Source of the DNA: Bedellia somnulentella
Taxonomy: Eukaryota > Arthropoda > Insecta > Lepidoptera > Bedelliidae
Reading direction: 5' to 3'
Length of the DNA: 64,000 bases
NCBI GenBank assembly: GCA_963576735.1
Contig: OY755178.1
Span: 14,260,001 to 14,324,000 of the forward strand
A program made the translations under genes and the position numbers. Below, piece after piece: positions 23,500 through 36,832 of the stretch (the stretch's first letter is position 1; each line of letters starts with the position of its first letter). The notes beneath the pieces are model-generated. The model did not search any database and was not told the DNA's origin. It saw only the letters and a program-made list of their open reading frames with translations.

Positions 23500-23635
23500 T
23501 CTGTCTATGCTTGCTCGTCAGTTCCTACTGGGGCAAGCAGATACTATCGGTCGCCACTTTTTACGATCCTAGCATTCATTATTTTCCTAATACATGCGCT
23601 TTTATTCTTGTTTCTTCAGACTTTGTAAGAACGTT
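23500..23635 (-). pseudogene. RTE LINE 3'-end scrap
   Basis: On the minus strand it contains the GGATCGTAAAAAGTGGCGACC and CCCCAGTAGGAACTGACGAG blocks also found at 52539-52637. 5'-truncated. Confidence 0.55.
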
Positions 23636-23693
23636 TTAAAAATTGAATTTATCGTAAAATAATTCACGTCAACCGATTTATTGCTTAGGAATT

Positions 23694-23850
23694 TACATAC
23701 ATATACTCACGGCTATAAATCCCTAGAAGGGGTAGCCAGAGCTAAGGAATTAGAAAGGTGATGGGTCTCCAACCGCATCGCCCAAAAATCCCGTAAATGC
23801 CCCAATACCATTAGTCGCCTCTTACGTACATCCACCGGCAGAAATGGGGA
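23694..23850 (-). repeat. repeat A, internally deleted
   Basis: The tail and 3' third are followed by a jump from GCTAAGGAATTAGAA straight to GGTGATGGGTCTCC, a loss of about 60 bp. The 5' head is also missing. Confidence 0.8.
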
Positions 23851-24549
23851 TTTAAACTCAACAATAAATTAGTTTCATGTATACAAAGGGGGTGGAGTGG
23901 TCAAGAACAACACTAGCCAATATTTTCGTGTGGGAGGCGCACTCGGGTACGAACCAATTTTACCATATATTTTTCCGAGCTTCCTTTTCTCAAATTAGTT
24001 GAAGAATCAATTATCCTAAAGCTATGGCTAAACATGATGGAAATATAATCATTGATTTACTTTTACTTTTAAAAAAACAAATTTAAATTATAATTTTCAA
24101 AAATATATTTCATAATATAATAATATCACATGTTCTCCTACAAACTACAACGGCACACTCATTATAAACTAATTGGGTAAATAGGAACAATAAATATTTC
24201 ATTTAAAACAAATACTTTAAACATTTGTAAAAACATAAATATAGTTTCAACAAAACTATCAAGACCTCATTCCCTTCACAGCCTATAATAAAAGACGAAA
24301 CACGATAAATATATCCATCTCTCTCCTTCCCAACAAAAAACATATGGCTACATTCTCTTTCTCATTCAATATGGCTCCAATGGATTCATGTTAAGTCTTA
24401 TATTACTTCTCCAACAATACAAACTGTACTATACTTATTAAACACCTTTGGTCTGACTACAATTTCGGATATAGAGAAAAGTAAACTGCCACTAAACGGT
24501 TAGGCAATATATAAGAACAATACATTTAAACTAGAGAATTGGTAACATA
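23851..24549. other. 3' flank of the SLC25A38-type gene
   Basis: AT-rich. The portion next to 24550 is probably the 3' UTR of the minus-strand carrier. No other gene seen. Confidence 0.4.
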
Positions 24550-27500
24550 TCATTTCAATCCAATAGTTTTGGTGATTTGTTCGAAGACTGTCCAAGCCAT
24601 AGCGGCCATTAGTGTTCGACGCAACATTCGAGGAACCGCGCCCTTGAAATAACCTTTGACTCCATACGTCTGTAACAATAAGATATAAAAGTTAATAATA
24701 TATATGGATATGATAGATAAGGGTTACGGAGGATAGGTATCGGAAAACATCGAGAGAAAACCCACATGTTTACGTTGTACTTAGTCATGTGACAGTGTAC
24801 AAAAAGGGCGATAGTGGTCAGATAAATTTGACTATGAATAATAATAATGAAATTCATCAATCTATTGTATGTATCAAAGTCTGTTGAGCACTGAATTGGC
24901 TCAACAGACTTTGATACATTGTACTTAGTCATGTGACAGTGTATTTGTACAAAAAGGGCGACAGCGTTCAGATAAATTTACTATGAATTTCATTATTATT
25001 ATTCATAGTAAAATTTATACTAGAATATTTATATTTATAGTAGTCAGTACTACTCAACACCTAGACAATCAATTCCAAATCGGAAACAGTAGCAAATATA
25101 AGTTTTTTTATATAAAGACTGTTTTTAATAACAAATAAAATTACAACAACAAACAATTCATTTAACTAGAAAACTAGTGCAATCATATAAAATGGGACTA
25201 TCAATGAAAATGGCAAAACAATCAATCTTCCTTATTTTACTTTACTAACTTTAGTTTTCAATATCAATAATGGCCAACCAACCTGTTGAACATAGAGGGC
25301 AGCACTGAAGGCATTCGGGAACTTATCAGGGTAAAGCTGCATCTTAGTCTTTAGGACATCGGCCGGATGGGTGACCAATGACGCCGCTATTCCCGCCATC
25401 ACTCCGCAGGAGAAATGGACCATGCTTGACGCACTTTGGGATTGGAAGAAATCTGCGGATAAGAAGAACAGTTTTAAGGAGAGGAAACTAGAAAAATATG
25501 CGTGTTGAAGAATAAAATAGAAAGTAGGGGAATTTAAATGAAGCTTGAGAGGTTTCCAGGATCGTACAAAGTGGCGATCGTCTCTGCATACTCGAAAGGT
25601 ATAATGACTAACAAGCATAGATAGGAAACATAAACGTCAAGTAAAAAATTTAAATTTGAATGTTTTTGTTCATGAAAACCTCATGTGGGGATTATTACTA
25701 ATAAATAAAGAATAAACAAAGGAAAGAAAAAAATTGCGACACAGGTGGGAATCGAACCCGCGACTTCGGGTATACGGCAGAGCGACGGGGGCGTATACCC
25801 GAGGTCACGGGTTCGATTCCCGCCTGTGTCGAAATTTAAATTTCTAGGCGACCTTATTAATAAATTTAAAATAATCATCATGATTGTTTATAAGACAATC
25901 AGAGATATGACGCATCATAGATAAATATAATTTAGTTACAAATATTTTGTCGTACTATCAAAATAATTTTATCAATCAGTCAGACCATATTTACTTACGC
26001 ACTTAAGCACAAACAATCATGATAAATGTATTGATAACAATTAGCTTTTTATCAATACGTCAAACATGGAATGTAAATAGTTTCATCTTCAATCTATTGC
26101 CATTTAATTTTTTATTGGAATTATCTATGCTTACTATGAGAAAATATCTATATGTCGGAGGATATACGGGATTATGTGTTAAGTGTATTTTTGAAATCGG
26201 CGAAATTTTCGCTATCACACAAATACACTATTTAGTACAATGTAAGTAATCTCAAAAAAAAAACACATGTAAAAATAATAATAATTATATTACTATCTGT
26301 ACACACCTATATTTTATTTCGGTGGTAAATGAAGGAAATTTCTAGATAACTATCACACGGTTATCAATGTAACACATGGAGTAAACATAGAGACTTGTTT
26401 TGAATTCAAGGTTACGCTTATTTGCACAACATTAATGTCCGTAATAGACATTATTAAGTAGATATTGTTGTGCTTCACATATTTTTTTTACAAAATTTAA
26501 ATAAATTAAACGCATTTTCATTATTTTTCTTTGGATATCATATATCATTTATATTATAGGATGATGGAATGAAATCATTAAAGGATTCCGTTTATGGATA
26601 TTACACCATATCCACCTATAACTTTAGAGACAGAATAGACACGTATGCAAACAAATTTCACAAGATTTTGTTTTTTACAACAACTATTAACATCAAAATA
26701 AATTTATAACCATAGATCTATTTAAAACTGTCTTTTCATCTATGTCATATCAATTTACGATGTTTACGGTTTTTATGAAAATATAGTATGTTGCAGAAGT
26801 GGTTATTTTCACGATACTTAATTTTTTTTTGTTTGTAAATTTCAGTCGTCATTTAATAAAACCATAACCTTATTAATATTTTTCAAAATAAACATATGAC
26901 GCATTTTTTCAGGTATACGTCTAAAAGACACAAATCTATGTGACGACTTAATCTGAAGATACCTAAAAATAAATATATTAGAAACCAAACTCACCTTTCG
27001 GTACCGCCTGTTTCGCCTGAGTATAAAACATGAGATAGAGTCCCGAGAATGGTGCATCTCTGGCCAATGTTGGGCCCAGACCACAGGAGAGTCCTCGTAA
27101 GCCTTCCCCCTTATAAATAGCCTTGAACGCGCCAGTCATACTATTGTATTTATACACTCCTGACTCGTATCTGAAAAAAATATAAATTCGTTAAAATTGC
27201 TTATACTATCTCTTCTATAGACTTACTACTAAATACTAAATTACTTTACTTAGCCGTGTTGTACCGGCTTAGAATGCCGCTACCCCTTTCTACCCACGGG
27301 TGTCGAAAGAGGCGACTAAGGGTATTGGGGCTTTTCATTGGATTTTTGGGCGATGCAGTTGGAGACCCATCATCGAAAATCTTTATTTTTACCATCTTTT
27401 TCACTCTCAACTTCCAAAAGTGGCTGAGGAATTTATAATTCCTTAGCTCTGGCTACCCCTTCTAGGGAAACATAGCCATGAGTATATGTATGTACTAAAT

Positions 27501-30500
27501 TACTTCTATTTAGTAATTCTATATAGGGTACATAAATTTTTATATTACTATGAGTAGATATATTCTAATAAACAACGACGTCCGTGGCCGAGTGGATAGG
27601 TGACTAGTTTCCCGGTCCTTAGGTTGCGGGTTTGATTATTAGGTCAGATTATTATGAGAGCAACATTTATCTGATTAACGTAAATGATTGTTTCTTAGTC
27701 TTGGATTTTATTTATATATGCGTATTATATAATTTGAAATGTATCTATGACTTAGTATCCCATAATACAAGTTTAACCTAGTTTGGGGCTAGCTTGATCT
27801 GTATATAATACGCCCGTGTATTAATTATTTATAAATAGTAAATATATTGATATCTTAAAAGACAGACACGGTTTAACAATAATTCAGTCATATCAATAGA
27901 TATAATTAACACAACGAAACAATGTCATGCATATGCCCGTCGCAGTAGCCAACAATGCAGGAAAGTGCATTGTATGTTAATATCTTTATTATAATGTAAA
28001 TTATGTATATTTTATACGTCGTTTTACTCGTGTTAGGCAAATAAAATGTTAGATGCGTAGTTCATAAAGAGTCTAATCATTCAAGTCGAATGGACACAAA
28101 GGTTATTGAGACAATACTAGTCTATGCAACTAGTTCAAATGCGTAAAATCCTTACATATTATATTGTAAATGCTTTAACATAAACGGCGATAGGACTGCC
28201 TCTATGCACGTGAGTGCACTGTCCAAGCAAAACATGGGTATTTGTGACGTTTATTACATGAGATTTTCAGAACTATTAGTACCTCTGCCACACCCTAGGG
28301 TGTTAAGGTCGTTGAAGTTAGAGTTAAAAGTTTTGAAATTAATAAATAAATCAAATCTATAAGCTAAGTATATAATTATATGAGCTTTAGAATAGAGAAG
28401 TTACTTTTAGCCTGAAGCTTTTAGTTGGTGTTATAAATTCTTGAACTAAATTCGAAAAACACATACCTAGTCTTAATAACCGTCATAGGTATAAGAGCCA
28501 CTCCGCTCATAGTTCTTGCCACCACACCAAGCAAGACCGCTTCCATGGCGCCAAGATCTTCACCACGACCTTTCCCCAACTGGGCCTTCAGCCAATGGAG
28601 TGATGAGAAGTACAACCCAACGCCGGGCACACAGCGGGCTATAGAGGGGACCATACCCCGCCATAGACCTACTATGTGTTCCTGACGTACGATGGTTGAA
28701 AATATTGTCATCATGCCGGGTTGGATTCGGCCGCTGTAACAGAAATGCTGAAATGTTATAGGCTATTTTGGGGATGAAGTCAGTATGTCAGAAATAGTCA
28801 GGATTTTTCTAAAGGAACCATGCACTGAAATCGTTATTTTGATAATTCATCATGTGTTATCGGTGGAGGAAAACATCTTGAGGAAACCAACATGGCTAAG
28901 TTGTACTTAGTGATAGTATTTCAGTAGTGTTAGTACCCATGAACGTTTGAGATATAGTAAATGTTTCAAGTTTAAATTACAATAAATCTAAGCACATTCT
29001 GAAAATAGCGATAACATTCTATATTAATTGTCATTAATCACCATAGATTTGTAAACCATTTGAGGCATTCTTTAGGGAATATATGTTTTGTCAAAAATGA
29101 GTTATTCTGGTTTTATGATAAAATATTTAAAATGCAATTCGTAGTTGAAAAACGAATGTCGTTAGTGAGTTTATATTGTTGTTTTGACGAGATAATATTG
29201 GCGAAATTTCTAGAATAGAGAAGAAACCTGTTTTCTTATCTTAGATCAAATATAGTATTAATTATCATAGTTCATGAACTAGCAATATCGATGGGTTCAA
29301 TATTCGATAATACATCATTAATTACATCAAAAACGTAACTAAGTACTTCATTATCTTTGTGATAAAATTCATTTATTTTATATTGTTGCCAGGCGCTTAA
29401 CTATGATTGTGTATCTTTTTAATAATAATTGGTCAGATTATGGCCATTGAAATTAATATTGCTTAGCAACTAAGAGACATTGTAATAGGTATTTAATAAA
29501 TTATAAATATTTTATAGTTCGATTTCTCATTTAGCGGATAAAATAGCAAATCGGTTTGTTGAAAACTCATTACAAATGATGTAATTTTTGGTATTTTTAC
29601 TTCAAATAGTGGCTTAAGCATTAGTGATAGCTAGCCTTTCGGCTTGGTATATTTTACAATCAAATATAGACTATCCGAAATTAAGATGATTGCTGTGTAG
29701 TGTCGGCTTAGAATAGCACTACCCATTTCTTTCGGTGGGTGTACGTAAGAGGCGACTAACGGTATTGGGGGCTTTTAAGGGATTTTTGGGCGATGCCGTT
29801 GGAGACCCATCACCAGTAACCTTTATTTTACCTTCTTTTCCCCACTCAACTTCCAAAAGTGGCTGAGGAATTTATAATTTCTTAGCTGTGGCTACCCTTT
29901 CTAGGGAAATATAGCCGTGAGTATATGTATGCATGTATGATTCAGTGTTTGGGATGGCTTAAGCCATTGACCCCGCCCCCTGATATAAGATGTTTTTCGA
30001 CCGTTGATTGTGTCGTCAGTTTAATATTTTCGGTATTCGTGGTTGAGAATAGCCAATATATCCTATCCATCTTATTGATGATGACGATGATGATAATGAT
30101 AAAATACTTACTTGACCGTCGCTGCAACATTCTGACCGCTGTTTTGCAACCTGGTCTTGACCAGATCCAACGGCTGGAACAATATGGTACTGAAGGTTCC
30201 GGAGAAAGAACCAGCTAGGAACGCCTTCAGCACGGGATGATACTGGGAACGAAAAGACTTATTAGCTTTATGGGCAGATAAACTTTGACCCACCTTCGAC
30301 TGGCAAGTTATAGATAAGAGCGACTTTATTGGTTGCTGTTGCAACAATCATTGTTACTTGCTACTAATTATGTTTAAATAAACTGTGATATATGGGTGGT
30401 GATAAATTATGAACTTGTGCATGTATTTTGACTTTCTTTTTTAAGAGAGTTATAACGTATTTAGTTTTATAATCCCTTATTAGTTTCTTTATTAGAAAGA

Positions 30501-33400
30501 ATATTTTTTATGCTTTTAATGCGATTGAAAAGAACTTACATTAGCCACAATGTCCATCCTCGCAAATCAATTAAATCTCGTTCCGATAGATTGCAATTAA
30601 AACCTTCGTCAGGTAATATCTTTCGAATAAACACCAAACTTGTAGCACTCGAAATTGTAGAGCCAATAACAAAAAAAGCTTTTCCTCTTGTAAAGTTTCA
30701 GGTATAAACCTAGATCGTATCTGAGTAGTCCGAATAGTAAATAGGGTTCACGCGGTACATTAAAGAAATGGTCATTTTTTGGAACAGATCGTTTGAGTAA
30801 TGCATGTATACTCCCAACAGGGCAAGGCGTATTGAAGATTCTGAAGACACCCTGAACCAGTTCAAGACTGGCGACACACTGATTGCTTCGGAAATGCTTT
30901 AAAAGTTCTCGAACAAAAAACGTACACAAACTTAGTACGGAGAAAGGAAGTCACTGAATTTAACAAATTTAGCCATTAGGTCGATTAGAAGTTCAATTGA
31001 AAATTGTAATACGATTCTAAAATAGCAAGCGGATTTAGAAAATTTGTGTCGTTCAAATGTGTATACGCGCAGACGGATTCACAGTAACTGTGCCGGCGTA
31101 GATAGATAATGTACATTTATACGAGTGCTTTATCAGTGGGCAGTGTATCGCCGAGTGAGGCAAGTCGAGAGGTCGCGCACAATGACTTCTGACCAGTCTT
31201 GCTGATAAAGAGATTAACTGCCTATTTTATACTGACTAGGGGGTAACGACAGAGGCCGGAGGAGGTATTTTTTATACTTTGCTGCTACGCACGGATATTG
31301 TATGTATTAGATGATTGGGAATATTCTTATCTGCGGTACACATTTAAGTCGTTTTTAATTAATATTGTTTATAATTGATATTCTTTTGGTATTGAAAACT
31401 AATGAGTCAGTTGTCAAAGCATCCAAGAACTTGAAATTACACCTATAATTGCTGTTGACATTAGTTACTTTGCAGATTGTAATCACTTTTTATGAGAACT
31501 AGTGGGTACAGGGAAAAGCTTTTTGTGGGTCGTGTTATTTTTGAAATATCTAAGCTTTTTGCAATCACCAGTCCACTCCTTACTAAAATTTTGCATGGCG
31601 ATGTGCCTATGTTTCTTTTAAAGGTTGTATAATATCGTAAGATATTTAAGTGTCTAGTGAAGACAAGAAAGTTGTTAAAATAAGTTTTCTTACCTTTTTA
31701 CAACATGTATAGAAATAAATTGAGAAGAAATATAAAAAATATGGCTGTGGAATATGGTTATAGAATAGTAGTTATATTGAATATTATTAAATACTTTATT
31801 CAATAATCAATGGTATAAAGTATAACTAGCATGTATGCCATATAAAACAATCACAACAGAAAAAAAGAGTTTAATAAAAAAACAACGCCTATTCTCAGGT
31901 TAACTGAATACAAACATTTAATAAGAATTGGTGAAGCCCTTCTGGAGGAGTTTTGCAACAAACACTAACTTATTTTTAATTAATAGATTAGTGAATAAAA
32001 ATTGATATGTATCTCAGATTGAACCGAAATCAATGAGAAATTATACAAAATTTTCATTGATATACAGTCAACATTGTATATATGCATTGTATAGTGTATA
32101 TATGAAACATAGATGCTTCTTTTTCTTTATAGTTACTTTGGGCATAATTCATCTAATGCCTGCTTTTGGCTATAAGAACGGTTTTATTTCTACTTCATCA
32201 AATGCCATGAACATTTCATTTATTTCTGCTTGTTTGCTTTTCAACAACATATTTTTATGACTTATTTGTTTTATTACATCCATATACTCACGGCTTTAAA
32301 TCCCTAGAAGCGTTTCTAGAGCTTTGGTATAAGAAAAGCCACTCAGCTACTTTTGGAAGTAGAGTCGGGAAAAGATTTTACTATAGGGGTTGTGATGGGT
32401 CTCCAACCACACAGCCCAACAATAATTTAAAAAGCCCCAATACCCTTAGTTGCCTCTTACAAACACCCAGAAGCAGAAATAGAGTAATGCTATTCTATGC
32501 TGACACTACACAGCTTGTTTTATTACTCATTAGTTAATAATTTTCAATGAGCTCTAAGTAATATTTGTGGTATGAATCATGATCATTACTACTACTTGCA
32601 ATGAGCCACTAAAAAGTATTTTCATAAATCTATTTCACTATTTTCTAATTATTGTTTACCTAAATAGTTATTTTCTTTAACTGAATTGTTTCTTACAATG
32701 CTTAAATGGAAGAGGTCATTAATACCAAATAAATGGATTGTGATTTTTAGGGTCAATAACACTTATCTTAACATAATAATAATTTGAATGGCAATTTGAT
32801 TAGCAATGTTAGAAAATATATAATCTAGTAGTTAGAAGAGGCTTGTAGTACAGCTTACCTCAAAGATAGCACTATCAACAATATTTGTCATCTGTCCTTT
32901 TCTGTCTTTCAATAATTGGTTAACTGTAGTCAAGTCAACAAACAAACTAAACAGTAACAACCATACATCATACTTTTATAAACTTAGTTCAATGTCATTG
33001 TTTTCATAATAAAAAGATAAAGAATTAATAATGCGTATAAGGGCACCCTACGCACATCAATGTATGAATGAATATTTCAGTCATAACATACCATTCTATC
33101 AGGAAGCATCAAGTGGAAATGTTTAACTTGGTTTAGCTAAAAGGGTGATGCCATATCAATAACGTGTTGTGCTATGCTCCTCGTTAGAATCAGCCAAGCT
33201 GATAGCGCAGGAATAACACGACAATGACGAACAAGCAGGGCTAGAGGTCACTCGGAAAACTGTTATCGCGCCACATGAGACAAACAACTTCGCAGGGGGC
33301 CACTTACTTCGTTATCTTTAGAGTTCTGCCGGTCAACGGGAACAGTTGTATCGATGGCCCATCCGTCTGAGTAAGCTTGCAAAGGGGTAGTTTGCGACAT
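24550..33400 (-). CDS. SLC25A38: mitochondrial glycine carrier, SLC25A38 family
   Basis: An inner-membrane carrier thought to import glycine for the first step of haem synthesis. Six exons on the minus strand: 33400-33308, 30242-30112, 28733-28467, 27170-26995, 25452-25283 and 24669-24550. All junctions have GT/AG and agree in phase (957 nt, 318 residues; the human protein is 304). The three carrier repeats are complete, each with a signature: [16 protein letters not shown] and [11 protein letters not shown]25A38-specific stretches include [54 protein letters not shown] and the C-terminal [20 protein letters not shown]. Exon 1 ([15 protein letters not shown]...) encodes a poorly conserved start, so this ATG rests on splice phase and the GAA|GTAAGT donor. 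Introns hold repeats A, B and other mobile elements. Confidence 0.95.
24776..25012. repeat. duplicated repeat B segment around a 21-bp perfect hairpin
   Basis: A repeat B internal piece (GTACTTAGTCATGTGACAGT) occurs at 24778 and again at 24921, with related flanks. Between them 24869-24889 and 24899-24919 are exact complements with a 9-nt loop. A second stem, TACTATGAAT/ATTCATAGTA, lies near 24982-25011. Confidence 0.75.
25535..25615 (+). pseudogene. RTE LINE 3'-end scrap
   Basis: GAAGCTTGAGAGGTTTCC then AGGATCGTACAAAGTGGCG and TCTCTGCATAC match the last codons of the RTE ORF seen at 52539-52600. Confidence 0.6.
25664..25850. mobile_element. tRNA-like foldback element, copy 1
   Basis: The left arm TTTTTGTTCATGAAAACCTC begins the element. 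Its centre is an inverted pair of tRNA 3' halves: GACACAGGTGGGAATCGAAC and, after a short spacer, the complementary arm ending GGTTCGATTCCCGCCTGTG. The outer right arm is absent. Related copies: 47381-47690 and 58677-58837. Confidence 0.65.
27253..27495 (+). repeat. repeat A, near full length
   Basis: GCCGTGTTGTACCGGCTTAG to AGCCATGAGTATATGTATG, in the intron before carrier exon 4, in the opposite orientation to the gene. Confidence 0.85.
27575..27850 (+). mobile_element. tRNA-derived SINE, Metulj-like
   Basis: The head CGTCCGTGGCCGAGTGGATAG contains a good pol III A box (TGGCCGAGTGG); a weakened B box is at GGGTTTGATTA. The body includes AAATGATTGTTTCTTAGTCT, GACTTAGTATCCCATAATAC and GGGGCTAGCTTGATCTGT, and the end is ATTAATTATTTATAAATA. 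I recall this order from lepidopteran Metulj-type SINEs. Confidence 0.65.
28195..28315 (+). repeat. repeat B, 3' fragment
   Basis: CACGTGAGTGCACTGTCCAAG, then CAAAACATGGGTA and AGTACCTCTGCCACACCC, match the last third of the full copy at 63331-63700. Confidence 0.65.
28850..28940 (+). repeat. repeat B, internal fragment
   Basis: GAGGAAAACATCTTGAGGAA and ACATGGCTAAGTTGTACTTAG match the middle of repeat B. Confidence 0.6.
29692..29940 (+). repeat. repeat A, full length
   Basis: GCTGTGTAGTGTCGGCTTAG to CCGTGAGTATATGTATGC, in the intron 3' of carrier exon 2, close to the consensus. Confidence 0.9.
32275..32514 (-). repeat. repeat A, diverged full length
   Basis: Plus-strand ATACTCACGGCTTTAAATCC to ATGCTGACACTACACAGC, in carrier intron 1. 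The rest of that intron (30243-33307) shows no exon I trust. Confidence 0.8.
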
Positions 33401-33744
33401 TACAGAATTTTTAGATATAAGTCGTAAAACGTCTTGAATTCACTTTTACACATGATTACCTTAATAAATATGAGTATTAGGTGAATTAAAAGGAATTGAT
33501 TGAAATCATCTTATACGGTCATTATTTTTCAATATCAAGTTGTTGAAATATATCTTTCTAAAAGCAAATATCTTGCAAATAATATCATAACCACAACCAG
33601 AAATTCGTGAATTTCGTATTATAATTGACAATTTGACATTTATTTGGTAAACAAATTATGACGTATTAACTATATTGACATTGACAGGTAGAAAGGTAAC
33701 ATTTTCATTCTGGTCTGTGGGTTTCTAGTTATGTTATACCCACG

Positions 33745-35615
33745 GCTTCAACCAAGATTTTATTATTTATGTCAGAAATTATTCAAAAACTTTCAGAAAA
33801 GTTTGTGGTGAAGCTAAATCTAGATGCATAAAACATAAAATTAAGAATTCTTCTAACAAGAGTAAGACTGTCTGGAAAATAATTAACAGTGAAACTGGAA
33901 AACTAAAGTCCCCCGCATGATCTCAATTTATTATTAGATAATGAATTGATACAGTCAAGATCACAAATTGCTGACATTTTTGAAAATCATTTTATAATTA
34001 CCCCCACTCAGACAACAGAGAAATTAAATTCATGTCCCCAAAAAGCTCTTGAGTTGTTGGAACAAAATGTTACCAAAACAACAGCACAGTTTTCTTTCAA
34101 GTATGTTGACAGTAATGATATAATTAAAAATTTTATAACCATTAATCTTAAAAAACCGAAGACATAACAGGAATGTCAGTTTTTGTCATAAACAGAATAA
34201 TAAATATAATCGCTCCCCATTTAACGATGATGACTTTTTAATAAATGTATAGATATAGGAGAATTTCCAGACTGTATGAAGTTAAGTAGGCTCATCCCAC
34301 TACATAAATCAGGAGATAGTCAGGACTTTACCAACTATAGGCCTATTTCTATTTTACCAGTTCTCAGTAAGGTTTTCGAGAAAATCATGTCCAACCAAAT
34401 GCTTTCATATTTCAATAAAAATAATATATTCCATGACGAGCAATATGGTTTTACTAAAGGTAGGTCTACTATAGATGCAGGAGTGTCACTAATGAAACAT
34501 ATTTTTAATTCATGGGAAAACTCCCGGGATGCGTTAGGTATATTTTGTGACCTCACAAAAGCTTTTGATTGTGTAAAAAAGGAAATAGCGTTGACTAAAC
34601 TTAAATATTACGGTTTTGACGAGCAAGCACTGAAATTAATGGCATCATATCTTGATAAAAGAACTTTAAAGGTAGATATTAATGGAACCACGTCGAAAGG
34701 ATCGGAAATAGAGATGGGCGTTCCTCAAGGTTCTATACTTGGCCCATTACTGTTTCTGATTTATATTAATGATTTACCATTTATGGTACAAAAGTATTCT
34801 GAGATAGTTATGTTTGCAGATGACACATCTTTAATATTTAATGTAGCGAGATCCTCTACATCTCTTGACGACGTAAATAAAGCTATCTCACTGGTAATGC
34901 AGTGGTTTACTGTAAATAACCTGGTTCTGAATGCCAAAAAAACTAAATATATTAAATTTACTTTACCGAATGTTAGGCAAGTTGTCGCCAATATTGTTAT
35001 TGACAGTGAAAAAGTAGAATTAGTGAAAGAGACAAAATTCCTAGGAATAATAATCGATTCTAAGTTGCAATGGGGACTCCATATACTAACACTTTCTAAA
35101 AGGCTGAGCTCAGCAGCGTATGCCGTGCGTAACATTAGAGAAATAGCAGACATAGAAACAGCTCGCATTGTTTATTTCAGTTATTTTCATAGTATTATGT
35201 CGTACGGTATTTTATTATGGGGTAAAGCGGCTGATGTTCATAAAGTTTTTGTCTTACAAAAGCGAGCTATCCGATCTATTTACATGTTAAGGTCGAGGTA
35301 TTCGTTGCGCGAAAAATTTAAAGATATTGGCATTTTAACTGTCCCTTGCCAATACATATTTGAGAATTTAATGAATGCCAAAAAGAATATAGGCCAATTT
35401 AGTAAAGTTAGTGATAGGCATACTGTTAACACTCGGAATAAGGAGAAACTTAACGTACCGAAGTGGAGACTTAATAAAGTAAGTAACTCCTTTATGGGAC
35501 TATCCCTGAAAATGTTCAATAAACTTCCTTCTGACATATTGGAATTGCCTGTGGCATCTTTTAAAAAGGCAATTAAAGCCATGCTTTTAAAGAAATCTTA
35601 CTACATTCTCTGTTT
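33745..35615 (+). pseudogene. CR1/L2-like LINE, 5'-truncated, RT domain open
   Basis: Covers the linker after the lost endonuclease (SNKSKTVWKIINSETGKL, about 33851-33904, in broken frames) and then a 450-codon open frame at 34276-35628. RT motifs in order: LIPLHKSGD, NYRPISILPVLSKVFEKI, QYGFTKGRSTIDA, FCDLTKAFDCV, GVPQGSILGPLLFLIYINDL, the catalytic FADDTSLIF (about 34815) and KFLGIIID. The frame has no internal stop across the polymerase, so the copy is fairly young, but loss of the 5' part makes it dead. Its 3' end is cut by a repeat A head, which supplies the last codons and stop of the frame. It lies between the carrier's first exon and the TAG gene. Confidence 0.9.
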
Positions 35616-35687
35616 AGTGTCGGCTTAGAATAGCACTACCCCATTTCATCCGGTAGGTGTACGTAAGAGGCGACTAACGGTACTGCT
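35616..35687 (+). repeat. repeat A, 5' fragment only
   Basis: AGTGTCGGCTTAGAATAGC to GGCGACTAACGGTAC, then abrupt loss of homology. A 3'-truncated copy is unusual for an element moved by target-primed reverse transcription, so a later deletion is likely. Confidence 0.8.
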
Positions 35688-36365
35688 GTAAGTCATTTAT
35701 GGCAATTTAGACACCTTGAAGATTAGAATAGTTATTTTAAATGGTAGCGACGAATTCACATGCGAGACTTAAATCATTCTGATGTGTTCGGCAGTTACCG
35801 CCAATAGAGATAAAAAGGAGAAGCCATGAAGCTACTAACTAAACAGGAGAGCGTACTCACAAAAATATGGTAAACAAAAATGCAATTTATTACCATGCAA
35901 TAAAGTTAATTATCTTTTAAAGACTGTCAAGCAGAGAAACGTCCTAGAACGAGAGCCGTGTGAGAGAGAAGTGTGTCCCGCTCGCGCGGTTGCCAGTCGA
36001 GATTAAGTTCAAAGAAAAACAAATTCAAACTTATTTATAGGGAATATTTTATAAAAAGCAGGTTATTAACTGTTCCTTTTTTGTATTTTATTTTAATTAT
36101 TATTGTCGCCTATCAATTTGGAGATAAATAATTGGTTAAGTTTGGCAAAAGGGATATTAATATTTGTCATGGGTATCCCCATCGAAACAAGATAAATGTG
36201 GTGTCCACAATTTATCATCTGTTTGAGTGTTTTGGAGCTTTTATCATTTAATTAAGAAATTATAGTGATAAATATGGGTTCATGTTTTGGAACAATAAAT
36301 AAAATAACCTGTATCATCTCGAACTTTACCACATGAATGCATTAAACGATTTGAATTTGAATATA
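35688..36365. other. no gene seen
   Basis: A GC-richer patch at about 35937-36000 stands out but shows no open frame or splice site I can support. It could be a leader exon. Confidence 0.35.
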
Positions 36366-36526
36366 GCTGTGTGGTGTCGGCTTAGTATAGCACTACCCCA
36401 TTTCTTCCGGTGGGTGTACGTAAGAGGCGACTAACGGTATTGGGGCTTTTAAGGGATTTTTGGGCAATGCGGTAGAGACCCATCACCAACAACCTTTATT
36501 TCATTATAGCCTTGAGTATATGTATT
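36366..36526 (+). repeat. repeat A, internally deleted
   Basis: The head and first 130 bp join directly at CAACCTTTATTTCATTATAG to the terminal ATAGCC(T)TGAGTATATG. Confidence 0.8.
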
Positions 36527-36561
36527 TATAGTGATAACTATTGTAACCTTCGTAGTTCAAA

Positions 36562-36832
36562 TCCTTACTAATATTATAAACGCGAAAATAACTCTTGGTC
36601 TGTCTGTTTCACGTCTAAACCACTAACCGATTTCCTTACAATTTGATACAAGGGTAGACTGCTGAAAAATGTATTAAAGGAATTGAAATAGGGAATGATA
36701 ATTACAATGGAAATTTTCTTATTTCAGTATATATAAACTTGTAACTTGGTAGAATGGTTTACTTTATGATCTCTAAAAATTTTCCAAGTAAGTATTGGAA
36801 AATTTTATTATGTTGCGCGGGTTAACTTGTAG
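36562..36832 (+). mobile_element. short Helitron-like element
   Basis: Starts A|TCCTTACTAATATTATAAA with CTGTCTGTTTCACGTCTAAA following, a 5' end I recall from lepidopteran Helitrons. Ends near TTGCGCGGGTTAACTTGTAG|T, with CTAG worn to GTAG. A perfect 12-bp hairpin (AAAATTTTCCAA) lies at 36774-36804. Confidence 0.55.

Noticed and set aside
30510..30707. Plus-strand frame in carrier intron 1 as a nested gene
   Set aside because: AT-rich, no motif, no splice partners.
34276..35628. Domesticated reverse transcriptase gene
   Set aside because: The open RT frame is flanked by broken LINE linker sequence upstream and ends within a SINE head, as expected for a recent truncated LINE.
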